A stretch of 64,000 nt of DNA. Source: Lepus europaeus (Eukaryota; Chordata; Mammalia; Lagomorpha; Leporidae). Position 1 is the stretch's first letter; the number at the start of each line of letters is the position of its first letter. The translations under genes were made by a program, and so were the position numbers. A model generated the notes under the pieces. The model had not been told where the DNA came from. It ran no database searches and worked only from the letters and a program-made list of their open reading frames with translations. Below are positions 1 to 14,900 of the stretch, in pieces. The stretch is taken from assembly GCF_033115175.1 (NCBI RefSeq), contig NW_026909196.1, positions 4,526,001 to 4,590,000 of the forward strand, given 5' to 3'.

Positions 1-3000
1 CTTGAAAACACTAATTGGTTCCACATGGAGACACCAGCTCTACATATTCGTATTTTCTAGGGAGAAAGATAGAGGAACTGCGGCAAACAAACATGATCTT
101 TCTGTTTGTATAGATGACATTTGATGCACTTGCCTAAAGAAAAGACTTTGCTTTTCTCCAAAACGATTTTTACTGTTATTTTCTCGGTCCATTGCATACG
201 AATTCCACACCAGTTTGTCCGGATATGACTGGATGAAAACGGAAATATCCGGTTGATTTTTACCTAACTCAATCCGAGATATTGTTACCGCCTCTGTGTT
301 TGTGCATTCCTGGTATTATCCAAGGACTTTATAGTTTTGAATGTTTTTTTTTTCAGGAAACATTTAATTTTCTGCTTGGAAACACTAATTGGTTCCACAT
401 GGAGACACCAGCTCTACACATTCAAATTTTCTAGGAAGAAAGCTAGAGGAACAGCGGCAAACAAACATGATCTTTCTGTTTGTATAGATGACATTTGATG
501 CACTTGCCTAACGAAAAGACTATGCTTTTCTCCAAACCCATTTCTACTGGGATTTTCTGGTCCATTGCATATGAATTCAAGAACAGTTTGTCCGGATATG
601 ACTGGATGAAACCGGAAATATCCGGTTATGTTTTGGCTAACTCAATCCCAGATATTGTTACCGCCTCTGTGTTTGTGTATTCCAGATATTATCTACAGAC
701 TTTATTGTTTTGAATGTTTTTATCAGGAAACATTTAATTATCTGCTTGGAAACAGTAATTGGTTCCACATGGAGACACCAGCTCTACACATTCGTATTTT
801 CTAGGGAGAAAGCTACAGGAACTGTGGCAAACAAACATGATCTTTCTGTTTGTATAGATGACATTTGATGCACTTGCCTAACGAAAAGACTTTGCTTTTC
901 TCCAAAACCATTTCTACTGTGATTTTCTCGGTCCATTGCATACGAATTGCACACCAGTTTGTCCGGATATGACTGGATGAAACCGGAAATATCCGGTTGA
1001 TTTTTGCCTAACTCAATCCCAGATATTGTTATCGCGTCTGTGTTTGTGTTTTACTGATATTATCCACGGACTTTATTGTTTTGAATGTTTTTTTTTTCAG
1101 GAAACATTTAATTTTCTGCTTTGAAACACTAATTGGTTCCACATGGAGACACCAGCTCTACACATTCAAATTTTCTAGGAAGAAAGCTAGAGGAACAGCG
1201 GCAAACAAACATGATCTTTCTGTTTGTATAGATGACATTTGATGCACTTGCCTAACGAAAAGACTATGCTTTTCTCCAAACCCATTTCTACTGGGATTTT
1301 CTGGTCCATTGCATACGAATTCCACACCATTTTGTCCGGATATGACTGGATGAAACCGGAAATATCCGGTTATGTTTTGGCTAACTCAATCCCAGATATT
1401 GTTACCGCCTCTGTTTTTGTGTATTCCAGATATTATCTACAGACTTTATTGTTTTGAATGTTTTTATCAGGAAACATTTAATTATCTGCTTGGAAACAGT
1501 AATTGGTTCCACATGGAGACACCAGCTCTACACATTCGTATTTTCTAGGGAGAAAGCTAGAGGAACTGTGGCAAACAAACATGATCTTTCTGTTTGTATA
1601 GATGACATTTGATGCACTTGCCTAACGAAAAGACTTTGCTTTTCTCCAAAACCATTTGTACTGTGATTTTCTCGGTCCATTGCATACGAATTCCACACCA
1701 GTTTGTCCGGATATGACTGGATGAAACCGGAAATATCCGGTTGATTTTTGCCTAACTCAATCCCAGATATTGTTACCACCTCTGTGTTTGTGTATTCCTG
1801 ATATTATCCACGGACTTTATTGTTTTGAATGTTTTTTTTCAGGAAACATTTAATTTTCTGCTTGGAAACACTAATTCTTTCCACATGTACACACCAGCTC
1901 TACACATTCGTATTTTCTAGGAGAACGCTAGAGGAACTGCTGCAAACAAACAATATCTTTCTGTTTGTATAGATGACATTTGATGCACTAGCCTAACGAA
2001 AAGACTTTGCTTTTCTCCAAAATCATTTGTACTGTGATTTTCTCGGTCCATTGCATACGAATTCCACACCAGTTTGTGCGGATATGACTGGATGAAACTG
2101 GAAATATCTGGTTTTGTTTTGGCTAACTCAATCCCAGATATTGTTAACGCCTCTGTGTTTGTGTATTCCAGATATTATCCACAGACTTTATTGTTTTGAA
2201 TGTTTTTTTATCAGGGAACATTTAATTTTCTGCTTGGAAACACTAATTCTTTCCACATGGAGACACCAGCTCTACACATTCGTATTTTCTAGGAAGAAAG
2301 CTAGAGGAACTGTGGCAAACAAACATGATATTTCTGTTTGTATAGATGACATTTGATGCACTTGCCTAACGAAAAGACTTTGCTTTTCTCCAAAACGATT
2401 TTTACTGTTAATTTCTCGGTCCATTGCATACGAATTCCACAACAGTTTATCCGGATATGACTGGGTGAAACCGGAAATATCTGGTTTTGTTTTGGCTAAC
2501 TCAATTCTAGATATTGTTACCGCCTCTGTGTTTGTGTATTCCAGATATTATCCACAGACTTTATTGTTTTCAATGTTTTTTATCAGGAAACATTTAATTT
2601 TCTGCTTGGAAACACTAACTGGTTCCACATGGAGACACCAGCTCTACATATTCGTATTTTCTTGGGAGAAAGCTAGAAGAACTACGGCAAACAAACATGA
2701 TCTTTCTGTTTGTATCGATGACATTTGATGCACTTGCCTAACGAAAAGACTTGGGTTTTCTCCAAAACCATTTGTACTGTGATTTTCTCGGTCCATTGCA
2801 TACGAATTCCACACCAGTTTCTCCGGATATGACTGGATGAAACCGGAAATATCCGGTTTTGTTTTGGCTAACTCAACCCAGATATTATTACCGCCTCTGT
2901 GTTTGTGTATTCCAGATATTATCCACAGACTTTACTGTTTTGTAATGTTTTTTATCAGGAAACATTTAATTTTCTGCTTGGAAACACTAATTCTTTCCAT

Positions 3001-4089
3001 ATGGAGACACCAGCTCTACATATTCGTATTTTCTAGGAAGAAAGCTAGAGGAACTGCGGCAAACAAACATGATCTTTCTGTTTGTATAGATGACATTTGA
3101 TGGACTTGCCTAACGAAGACTTTGGTTTTCTCCAAAACCATTTCTACTGTGATTTTCTCGGTCCATTGAATACGAATTCCACACCAGTTTCTCCAGATAT
3201 GACTGGATGAAACCGGAAATATCTGGTTTTGTTTTGGCTAACTCAATCCCAGATATTGTTACCGCCTCTGTATTTGTGTATTCCAGATATTATCCACAGA
3301 CTTTATTGTTTTGAATGTTTTTTATCAGGGAACATTTAATTTTCTGCTTGGAAACACTAATTGGTTCCACATGGAGACACCAGCTCTACACATTCGTATT
3401 ATCTAGGGAGAACGCTAGAGGAACTGTGGCAAACAAACATGATCTTTCTGTTTGTATAGATGACATTTGATGCACTTGCCTAACGAAAAGACTTTGCTTT
3501 TCTTGAATCCATTTTTATTGTGATTTTATCAGTCCATTGCATACGAATTCCACACCAGTTTCTCCGGATATGACTGGATGAAACCGGAAATATCCAGTTG
3601 ATTTTTGCCTAACTCAATCCCAGATATTGTTACCGCCTCTGTGTTTGTGCATTCCAGATATTATCCACAGACTTTATTGTTTTGAATGTTTTTTATCAGG
3701 GAACATTTAATTTTCTGCTTGGAAACACTAATTGGTTCCATATGGAGACACCAGCTCTACATATTCGTATTTTCTTTGGAGAAAGCTAGAAGAACTGCGG
3801 CAAACAAACATGATCTTTCTGTTTGTATAGATGACATTTGATGCACTTGCCTAACGAAAAGACTTTGCTTTTCTCCAAAACCATTTCTACTGTGATTTTC
3901 TCGGTCCATTGCATACAAATTGCACACCAGTTTGTCCGGATATGACTGGATGAAACCGGAAATATCTGGTTTTCTTTTGGCTAACACAATCCCAGATATT
4001 GTTACCGCCTCTGTGTTTGTGTATTCCAGATATTATCCACAGACTTTATTGTTTTCAATGTTTTTTATCAGGGAACATTTAATTTTCTG
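1..4089 (+). repeat. Satellite higher-order repeat, copy 1 (11 monomers of ~372 bp)
   Basis: Tandem monomers of about 372 bp recur with landmarks in fixed order: CACTAATTGGTTCC, GGAGACACCAGCTCTACA, TTTTCTAGGGAGAAAGCTAG, AACAAACATGATCTTTCTG, GCATACGAATTCC, GTCCGGATATGACTGG and ACCGGAAATATCCGGT. Neighbouring monomers differ at many positions, but the whole block of eleven repeats almost without change from 4090 and from 8178, so the unit of amplification is the 11-mer of about 4.09 kb. Short open frames on both strands recur with the array and carry no recognisable domain. The left end is cut by the window. The monomer length is close to what I recall for the major rabbit satellite Rsat I; identity with that family is not verified. 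Confidence 0.95.
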
Positions 4090-7000
4090 CTTGAAAACAC
4101 TAATTGGTTCCACATGGAGACACCAGCTCTACATATTCGTATTTTCTAGGGAGAAAGATAGAGGAACTGCGGCAAACAAACATGATCTTTCTGTTTGTAT
4201 AGATGACATTTGATGCACTTGCCTAAAGAAAAGACTTTGCTTTTCTCCAAAACGATTTTTACTGTTATTTTCTCGGTCCATTGCATACGAATTCCACACC
4301 AGTTTGTCCGGATATGACTGGATGAAAACGGAAATATCCGGTTGATTTTTACCTAACTCAATCCGAGATATTGTTACCGCCTCTGTGTTTGTGCATTCCT
4401 GGTATTATCCAAGGACTTTATAGTTTTGAATGTTTTTTTTTTCAGGAAACATTTAATTTTCTGCTTGGAAACACTAATTGGTTCCACATGGAGACACCAG
4501 CTCTACACATTCAAATTTTCTAGGAAGAAAGCTAGAGGAACAGTGGCAAACAAACATGATCTTTCTGTTTGTATAGATGACATTTGATGCACTTGCCTAA
4601 CGAAAAGACTATGCTTTTCTCCAAACCCATTTCTACTGGGATTTTCTGGTCCATTGCATATGAATTCAAGAACAGTTTGTCCGGATATGACTGGATGAAA
4701 CCGGAAATATCCGGTTATGTTTTGGCTAACTCAATCCCAGATATTGTTACCGCCTCTGTGTTTGTGTATTCCAGATATTATCTACAGACTTTATTGTTTT
4801 GAATGTTTTTATCAGGAAACATTTAATTATCTGCTTGGAAACAGTAATTGGTTCCACATGGAGACACCAGCTCTACACATTCGTATTTTCTAGGGAGAAA
4901 GCTACAGGAACTGTGGCAAACAAACATGATCTTTCTGTTTGTATAGATGACATTTGATGCACTTGCCTAACGAAAAGACTTTGCTTTTCTCCAAAACCAT
5001 TTCTACTGTGATTTTCTCGGTCCATTGCATACGAATTGCACACCAGTTTGTCCGGATATGACTGGATGAAACCGGAAATATCCGGTTGATTTTTGCCTAA
5101 CTCAATCCCAGATATTGTTATCGCGTCTGTGTTTGTGTTTTACTGATATTATCCACGGACTTTATTGTTTTGAATGTTTTTTTTTTCAGGAAACATTTAA
5201 TTTTCTGCTTTGAAACACTAATTGGTTCCACATGGAGACACCAGCTCTACACATTCAAATTTTCTAGGAAGAAAGCTAGAGGAACAGCGGCAAACAAACA
5301 TGATCTTTCTGTTTGTATAGATGACATTTGATGCACTTGCCTAACGAAAAGACTATGCTTTTCTCCAAACCCATTTCTACTGGGATTTTCTGGTCCATTG
5401 CATACGAATTCCACACCAGTTTGTCCGGATATGACTGGATGAAACCGGAAATATCCGGTTATGTTTTGGCTAACTCAATCCCAGATATTGTTACCGCCTC
5501 TGTTTTTGTGTATTCCAGATATTATCTACAGACTTTATTGTTTTGAATGTTTTTATCAGGAAACATTTAATTATCTGCTTGGAAACAGTAATTGGTTCCA
5601 CATGGAGACACCAGCTCTACACATTCGTATTTTCTAGGGAGAAAGCTAGAGGAACTGTGGCAAACAAACATGATCTTTCTGTTTGTATAGATGACATTTG
5701 ATGCACTTGCCTAACGAAAAGACTTTGCTTTTCTCCAAAACCATTTGTACTGTGATTTTCTCGGTCCATTGCATACGAATTCCACACCAGTTTGTCCGGA
5801 TATGACTGGATGAAACCGGAAATATCCGGTTGATTTTTGCCTAACTCAATCCCAGATATTGTTACCACCTCTGTGTTTGTGTATTCCTGATATTATCCAC
5901 GGACTTTATTGTTTTGAATGTTTTTTTTCAGGAAACATTTAATTTTCTGCTTGGAAACACTAATTCTTTCCACATGTACACACCAGCTCTACACATTCGT
6001 ATTTTCTAGGAGAACGCTAGAGGAACTGCTGCAAACAAACAATATCTTTCTGTTTGTATAGATGACATTTGATGCACTAGCCTAACGAAAAGACTTTGCT
6101 TTTCTCCAAAATCATTTGTACTGTGATTTTCTCGGTCCATTGCATACGAATTCCACACAAGTTTGTGCGGATATGACTGGATGAAACTGGAAATATCTGG
6201 TTTTGTTTTGGCTAACTCAATCCCAGATATTGTTAACGCCTCTGTGTTTGTGTATTCCAGATATTATCCACAGACTTTATTGTTTTGAATGTTTTTTTAT
6301 CAGGGAACATTTAATTTTCTGCTTGGAAACACTAATTCTTTCCACATGGAGACACCAGCTCTACACATTCGTATTTTCTAGGAAGAAAGCTAGAGGAACT
6401 GTGGCAAACAAACATGATATTTCTGTTTGTATAGATGACATTTGATGCACTTGCCTAACGAAAAGACTTTGCTTTTCTCCAAAACGATTTTTACTGTTAA
6501 TTTCTCGGTCCATTGCATACGAATTCCACAACAGTTTATCCGGATATGACTGGGTGAAACCGGAAATATCTGGTTTTGTTTTGGCTAACTCAATTCTAGA
6601 TATTGTTACCGCCTCTGTGTTTGTGTATTCCAGATATTATCCACAGACTTTATTGTTTTCAATGTTTTTTATCAGGAAACATTTAATTTTCTGCTTGGAA
6701 ACACTAACTGGTTCCACATGGAGACACCAGCTCTACATATTCGTATTTTCTTGGGAGAAAGCTAGAAGAACTACGGCAAACAAACATGATCTTTCTGTTT
6801 GTATCGATGACATTTGATGCACTTGCCTAACGAAAAGACTTGGGTTTTCTCCAAAACCATTTGTACTGTGATTTTCTCGGTCCATTGCATACGAATTCCA
6901 CACCAGTTTCTCCGGATATGACTGGATGAAACCGGAAATATCCGGTTTTGTTTTGGCTAACTCAACCCAGATATTATTACCGCCTCTGTGTTTGTGTATT

Positions 7001-8177
7001 CCAGATATTATCCACAGACTTTACTGTTTTGAATGTTTTTTATCAGGAAACATTTAATTTTCTGCTTGGAAACACTAATTCTTTCCATATGGAGACACCA
7101 GCTCTACATATTCGTATTTTCTAGGAAGAAAGCTAGAGGAACTGCGGCAAACAAACATGATCTTTCTGTTTGTATAGATGACATTTGATGGACTTGCCTA
7201 ACGAAGACTTTGGTTTTCTCCAAAACCATTTCTACTGTGATTTTCTCGGTCCATTGAATACGAATTCCACACCAGTTTCTCCAGATATGACTGGATGAAA
7301 CCGGAAATATCTGGTTTTGTTTTGGCTAACTCAATCCCAGATATTGTTACCGCCTCTGTATTTGTGTATTCCAGATATTATCCACAGACTTTATTGTTTT
7401 GAATGTTTTTTATCAGGGAACATTTAATTTTCTGCTTGGAAACACTAATTGGTTCCACATGGAGACACCAGCTCTACACATTCGTATTATCTAGGGAGAA
7501 CGCTAGAGGAACTGTGGCAAACAAACATGATCTTTCTGTTTGTATAGATGACATTTGATGCACTTGCCTAACGAAAAGACTTTGCTTTTCTTGAATCCAT
7601 TTTTATTGTGATTTTATCAGTCCATTGCATACGAATTCCACACCAGTTTCTCCGGATATGACTGGATGAAACCGGAAATATCCAGTTGATTTTTGCCTAA
7701 CTCAATCCCAGATATTGTTACCGCCTCTGTGTTTGTGCATTCCAGATATTATCCACAGACTTTATTGTTTTGAATGTTTTTTATCAGGGAACATTTAATT
7801 TTCTGCTTGGAAACACTAATTGGTTCCATATGGAGACACCAGCTCTACATATTCGTATTTTCTTTGGAGAAAGCTAGAAGAACTGCGGCAAACAAACATG
7901 ATCTTTCTGTTTGTATAGATGACATTTGATGCACTTGCCTAACGAAAAGACTTTGCTTTTCTCCAAAACCATTTCTACTGTGATTTTCTCGGTCCATTGC
8001 ATACAAATTGCACACCAGTTTGTCCGGATATGACTGGATGAAACCGGAAATATCTGGTTTTCTTTTGGCTAACACAATCCCAGATATTGTTACCGCCTCT
8101 GTGTTTGTGTATTCCAGATATTATCCACAGACTTTATTGTTTTCAATGTTTTTTATCAGGGAACATTTAATTTTCTG
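4090..8177 (+). repeat. Satellite higher-order repeat, copy 2
   Basis: Second copy of the 11-monomer unit, 4088 bp. By eye it differs from copy 1 at only a handful of sites: AACAGCGG in copy 1 against AACAGTGG here near 4543, ACACCA against ACACAA near 6156, one base in the monomer near 5418, and one extra T in copy 1 near 2943 that explains the 1-bp length difference. No gene is present. Confidence 0.95.
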
Positions 8178-11100
8178 CTTGAAAACACTAATTGGTTCCA
8201 CATGGAGACACCAGCTCTACATATTCGTATTTTCTAGGGAGAAAGATAGAGGAACTGCGGCAAACAAACATGATCTTTCTGTTTGTATAGATGACATTTG
8301 ATGCACTTGCCTAAAGAAAAGACTTTGCTTTTCTCCAAAACGATTTTTACTGTTATTTTCTCGGTCCATTGCATACGAATTCCACACCAGTTTGTCCGGA
8401 TATGACTGGATGAAAACGGAAATATCCGGTTGATTTTTACCTAACTCAATCCGAGATATTGTTACCGCCTCTGTGTTTGTGCATTCCTGGTATTATCCAA
8501 GGACTTTATAGTTTTGAATGTTTTTTTTTTCAGGAAACATTTAATTTTCTGCTTGGAAACACTAATTGGTTCCACATGGAGACACCAGCTCTACACATTC
8601 AAATTTTCTAGGAAGAAAGCTAGAGGAACAGTGGCAAACAAACATGATCTTTCTGTTTGTATAGATGACATTTGATGCACTTGCCTAACGAAAAGACTAT
8701 GCTTTTCTCCAAACCCATTTCTACTGGGATTTTCTGGTCCATTGCATATGAATTCAAGAACAGTTTGTCCGGATATGACTGGATGAAACCGGAAATATCC
8801 GGTTATGTTTTGGCTAACTCAATCCCAGATATTGTTACCGCCTCTGTGTTTGTGTATTCCAGATATTATCTACAGACTTTATTGTTTTGAATGTTTTTAT
8901 CAGGAAACATTTAATTATCTGCTTGGAAACAGTAATTGGTTCCACATGGAGACACCAGCTCTACACATTCGTATTTTCTAGGGAGAAAGCTACAGGAACT
9001 GTGGCAAACAAACATGATCTTTCTGTTTGTATAGATGACATTTGATGCACTTGCCTAACGAAAAGACTTTGCTTTTCTCCAAAACCATTTCTACTGTGAT
9101 TTTCTCGGTCCATTGCATACGAATTGCACACCAGTTTGTCCGGATATGACTGGATGAAACCGGAAATATCCGGTTGATTTTTGCCTAACTCAATCCCAGA
9201 TATTGTTATCGCGTCTGTGTTTGTGTTTTACTGATATTATCCACGGACTTTATTGTTTTGAATGTTTTTTTTTTCAGGAAACATTTAATTTTCTGCTTTG
9301 AAACACTAATTGGTTCCACATGGAGACACCAGCTCTACACATTCAAATTTTCTAGGAAGAAAGCTAGAGGAACAGCGGCAAACAAACATGATCTTTCTGT
9401 TTGTATAGATGACATTTGATGCACTTGCCTAACGAAAAGACTATGCTTTTCTCCAAACCCATTTCTACTGGGATTTTCTGGTCCATTGCATACGAATTCC
9501 ACACCATTTTGTCCGGATATGACTGGATGAAACCGGAAATATCCGGTTATGTTTTGGCTAACTCAATCCCAGATATTGTTACCGCCTCTGTTTTTGTGTA
9601 TTCCAGATATTATCTACAGACTTTATTGTTTTGAATGTTTTTATCAGGAAACATTTAATTATCTGCTTGGAAACAGTAATTGGTTCCACATGGAGACACC
9701 AGCTCTACACATTCGTATTTTCTAGGGAGAAAGCTAGAGGAACTGTGGCAAACAAACATGATCTTTCTGTTTGTATAGATGACATTTGATGCACTTGCCT
9801 AACGAAAAGACTTTGCTTTTCTCCAAAACCATTTGTACTGTGATTTTCTCGGTCCATTGCATACGAATTCCACACCAGTTTGTCCGGATATGACTGGATG
9901 AAACCGGAAATATCCGGTTGATTTTTGCCTAACTCAATCCCAGATATTGTTACCACCTCTGTGTTTGTGTATTCCTGATATTATCCACGGACTTTATTGT
10001 TTTGAATGTTTTTTTTCAGGAAACATTTAATTTTCTGCTTGGAAACACTAATTCTTTCCACATGTACACACCAGCTCTACACATTCGTATTTTCTAGGAG
10101 AACGCTAGAGGAACTGCTGCAAACAAACAATATCTTTCTGTTTGTATAGATGACATTTGATGCACTAGCCTAACGAAAAGACTTTGCTTTTCTCCAAAAT
10201 CATTTGTACTGTGATTTTCTCGGTCCATTGCATACGAATTCCACACCAGTTTGTGCGGATATGACTGGATGAAACTGGAAATATCTGGTTTTGTTTTGGC
10301 TAACTCAATCCCAGATATTGTTAACGCCTCTGTGTTTGTGTATTCCAGATATTATCCACAGACTTTATTGTTTTGAATGTTTTTTTATCAGGGAACATTT
10401 AATTTTCTGCTTGGAAACACTAATTCTTTCCACATGGAGACACCAGCTCTACACATTCGTATTTTCTAGGAAGAAAGCTAGAGGAACTGTGGCAAACAAA
10501 CATGATATTTCTGTTTGTATAGATGACATTTGATGCACTTGCCTAACGAAAAGACTTTGCTTTTCTCCAAAACGATTTTTACTGTTAATTTCTCGGTCCA
10601 TTGCATACGAATTCCACAACAGTTTATCCGGATATGACTGGGTGAAACCGGAAATATCTGGTTTTGTTTTGGCTAACTCAATTCTAGATATTGTTACCGC
10701 CTCTGTGTTTGTGTATTCCAGATATTATCCACAGACTTTATTGTTTTCAATGTTTTTTATCAGGAAACATTTAATTTTCTGCTTGGAAACACTAACTGGT
10801 TCCACATGGAGACACCAGCTCTACATATTCGTATTTTCTTGGGAGAAAGCTAGAAGAACTACGGCAAACAAACATGATCTTTCTGTTTGTATCGATGACA
10901 TTTGATGCACTTGCCTAACGAAAAGACTTGGGTTTTCTCCAAAACCATTTGTACTGTGATTTTCTCGGTCCATTGCATACGAATTCCACACCAGTTTCTC
11001 CGGATATGACTGGATGAAACCGGAAATATCCGGTTTTGTTTTGGCTAACTCAACCCAGATATTATTACCGCCTCTGTGTTTGTGTATTCCAGATATTATC

Positions 11101-11937
11101 CACAGACTTTACTGTTTTGAATGTTTTTTATCAGGAAACATTTAATTTTCTGCTTGGAAACACTAATTCTTTCCATATGGAGACACCAGCTCTACATATT
11201 CGTATTTTCTAGGAAGAAAGCTAGAGGAACTGCGGCAAACAAACATGATCTTTCTGTTTGTATAGATGACATTTGATGGACTTGCCTAACGAAGACTTTG
11301 GTTTTCTCCAAAACCATTTCTACTGTGATTTTCTCGGTCCATTGAATACGAATTCCACACCAGTTTCTCCAGATATGACTGGATGAAACCGGAAATATCT
11401 GGTTTTGTTTTGGCTAACTCAATCCCAGATATTGTTACCGCCTCTGTATTTGTGTATTCCAGATATTATCCACAGACTTTATTGTTTTGAATGTTTTTTA
11501 TCAGGGAACATTTAATTTTCTGCTTGGAAACACTAATTGGTTCCACATGGAGACACCAGCTCTACACATTCGTATTATCTAGGGAGAACGCTAGAGGAAC
11601 TGTGGCAAACAAACATGATCTTTCTGTTTGTATAGATGACATTTGATGCACTTGCCTAACGAAAAGACTTTGCTTTTCTTGAATCCATTTTTATTGTGAT
11701 TTTATCAGTCCATTGCATACGAATTCCACACCAGTTTCTCCGGATATGACTGGATGAAACCGGAAATATCCAGTTGATTTTTGCCTAACTCAATCCCAGA
11801 TATTGTTACCGCCTCTGTGTTTGTGCATTCCAGATATTATCCACAGACTTTATTGTTTTGAATGTTTTTTATCAGGGAACATTTAATTTTCTGCTTGGAA
11901 ACACTAATTGGTTCCATATGGAGACACCAGCTCTACA
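8178..11937 (+). repeat. Satellite higher-order repeat, copy 3, truncated
   Basis: Third copy of the same unit. It follows copy 2 base for base up to about 11937, inside the eleventh monomer, where CTCTACATATTCG of copy 2 becomes CTCTACACATTCG and the downstream monomer is of a different type. About 3760 bp, or 10.1 monomers, are present. It shares AACAGTGG with copy 2 and ACACCA with copy 1, so the copies carry mixed variants, as expected under unequal exchange or gene conversion. Confidence 0.93.
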
Positions 11938-14900
11938 CATTCGTATTTTCTAGGGAGAAAGCTAGAGGAACAGCGGCAAACAAACATGATATTTCTGTTT
12001 CTATAGATGACATTTGATGCACTTGCCTAATGAAATGACTTGGTTTTTCTCCAAAACCATTTGTACTGTGATTTTCTCGGTCCATTGCATACGAATTCCA
12101 CACCAGTTTCCTCGGATATGAATGGATGAAACCGGAAATATCCGGTTTTGTTTTGGCTAACTCAACCCAGATATTGTTACCGCCTCTGTGTTTGTGTATT
12201 CCAGATATTATCCACAGACATTATTGTTTTGAATGTTTTTTTTTTTCAGGAAACATTTAATTTTCTGCTTGGAAACACTAATTCTTTCCAAATGGAGACA
12301 CCAGCTCTACATATTCGTATTTTCTAGGAAGAAAGCTAGAGGAACTGCGGCAAACAAACATGATCTTTCTGTTTGTATAGATGACCTTTGATGCACTTGC
12401 CTAACGAAGACTTTGCTTTTCTCCAAAACCATTTCTACTGTGATATTCTCGGTCCATTGCATACGAATTCCACACCAGTTTGTCCGGATATGACTGGATG
12501 AAATGGAAATATCTGGTTTTGTTTTGGCTAACTCAATCCCAGATATTGTTACCGCCTCTGTGTTTGTGCATTCCTGATATAATCTACGGACTTTATTCTT
12601 TTGAATGTTTTTTATCAGGGAACATTTAATTTTCTGCTTGGAAACACTAATTGGTTCCACATGGAGACACCAGCTCTACACATTCGTATTTTCTAGGGAG
12701 AAGCTAGAGGAACTGTGGCAAACAAACATGATATTTCTGTTTGTATAGATGACATTTGATGCACTTGCCTAATGAAAAGACTTTGCTTTTCTCCAAAACT
12801 ATTTCTACTGTGATTTTCTGGTCCACTGCATACGAATTCCACACCAGTTTCTCCGGATATGACTGGATGAAACCGGAAATATCCAGTTGATTTTTGCCTA
12901 ACTCAATCCCAGATATTGTTACCGCCTCTCTGTTTGTGTATTCCAGATATTATCCACAGACTTTATTGTTTTGAATGTTTTTTATCAGGGAACATTTAAT
13001 TTTCTGCTTGGAAACACTAATTGGTACCATATGGAGACACCTGCTCTACACATTCGTATTTTCTAGGGAGAAAGCTAGAGGAACTGCGGCAAACAAACAT
13101 ATATTTCTGTTTGTATAGATGACATTTGATGCACTTGCATAAGGAAGACTTTCCTTTTCTCCAAAACCATTTCTACTGTGATTTTCTCGGTCCATTGCAT
13201 ACGAATTCCACACCAGTTTGTCCGGGTATGACTGGATGAAACCGAAAATATCTGGTTTTGTTTTGGCTAACTCAATCCCAGATATTGTTATCGCCTCTGT
13301 GTTTGTGTATTCCAGATATTATCCACAGACTTTATTGTTTTGAATGTTTTTTATCAGGGAACATTTAATTTTCTGCTTGGAAACACTAATTGGTTCCATA
13401 TGGAGACACCAGCTCTACACATTCGAATTTTCTAGGGAGAAAGCTAGAGGAACAGCGGCAAACAAACATGATATTTCTGTTTCTATAGATGACATTTGAT
13501 GCACTTGCCTAACGAAAAGACTTTGCTTTTCTCCAAAACCATTTCTACTGTGATTTTCTCGGTCCATTGCATACGAATTCCACACCAGTTTGTCCGGATA
13601 TGACTGTAGGAAACCAGAAATATCCGGTTGTGTTTTGGGTAACTCAATCCGAAATATTGCTACAGACTCTGTGTTTGTGTTTTCCGGATATTATCGATGG
13701 ACTTATTGTTTTGAATGTTTTTATCAGGGAACATTTAATTTTCTGCTTGGAAACACTAATTGTTTCCACATGGTGACACCTGCTCTACACATTCGTATTT
13801 TCTAGGGAGAAAGCTAGAGGAACAGCGGCAAACAAACATGATATTTCTGTTTCTATAGATGACATTTGATGCACTTGCCTAACGAAAAGACTTTGCTTTT
13901 CTCCAAAACCATTTCTACTGTGATTTTCTCGGTCCATTGCATACGAATTCCACACCAGTTTGTCCGGATATGACTGTAGGAAACCAGAAATATCCGGTTG
14001 TGTTTTGGGTAACTCAATCCGAAATATTGCTACAGACTCTGTGTTTGTGTTTTACGGATATTATCGATGGACTTATTGTTTTGAATGTTTTTATCAGGGA
14101 ACATTTAATTTTCTGCTTGGAAACACTAATTGTTTCCACATGGTGACACCTGCTCTACACATTCGTATTTTCTAGGGAGAAAGCTAGAGGAACTGCGACA
14201 AACAAACATGATATTTCTGTTTGTATAGATGACATTTGATGCACTTGCCTAACGAAAAGGCTTTGCTTTTTTCCAAAACCGTTTTTACTGTGCTTTTCTC
14301 GGTCCATTGCATACGAATTCCATGCCAGTTTGTCCGGATATGACTGGATGAAAACAGAAATATCCAGTTTTGTTTTGGCTAACTGAATCCGAAATATTGT
14401 GAAAGCCTCTGTGTTTGTGTTTTCTGGAGATTATCAACGGACTTTATTGTTTTGAATGTTTTTTATCGGGGAACATTTTATTTTGAGCTTGGATACAGTG
14501 ATTCATTCCACATGGAGACACGAGCTGAACATATTCGTATTTTCTAGGGAGAAAGCTAGAGGAACTGTGGCAAACAAACATGATCTTTCTGTTTGTATAG
14601 ATGATATTTGATGCACTTGGCTACCGAAAAGACTTTGCTTTTCTCCAAAACCATTTTTACTGTGATTTTCTCGGTCCATTGCATACGAATTCCAAACCAG
14701 ATTACCGGATATGATGGGATGTAACCGGAAATATCCGGTTTTGTTTTGGCTAACTCAATCACAGATATTGCTACAGCCTATGTGTTTGTGTATTCCTGAT
14801 ATTATCCATGGAATTTATTGTTTTGAATGTTTTTTATCAGTGAACAATTAATTTTGTGCTTGGAATCACTAATTGGTTCCACATGGAGACACCAGCTCTA

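Noticed and set aside
495..14175. Many repeated 60-117-codon frames in the satellite, some on both strands
   Set aside because: They recur at monomer spacing, appear on both strands, change frame between diverged monomers and have no domain. They are by-products of a repeated AT-rich sequence.
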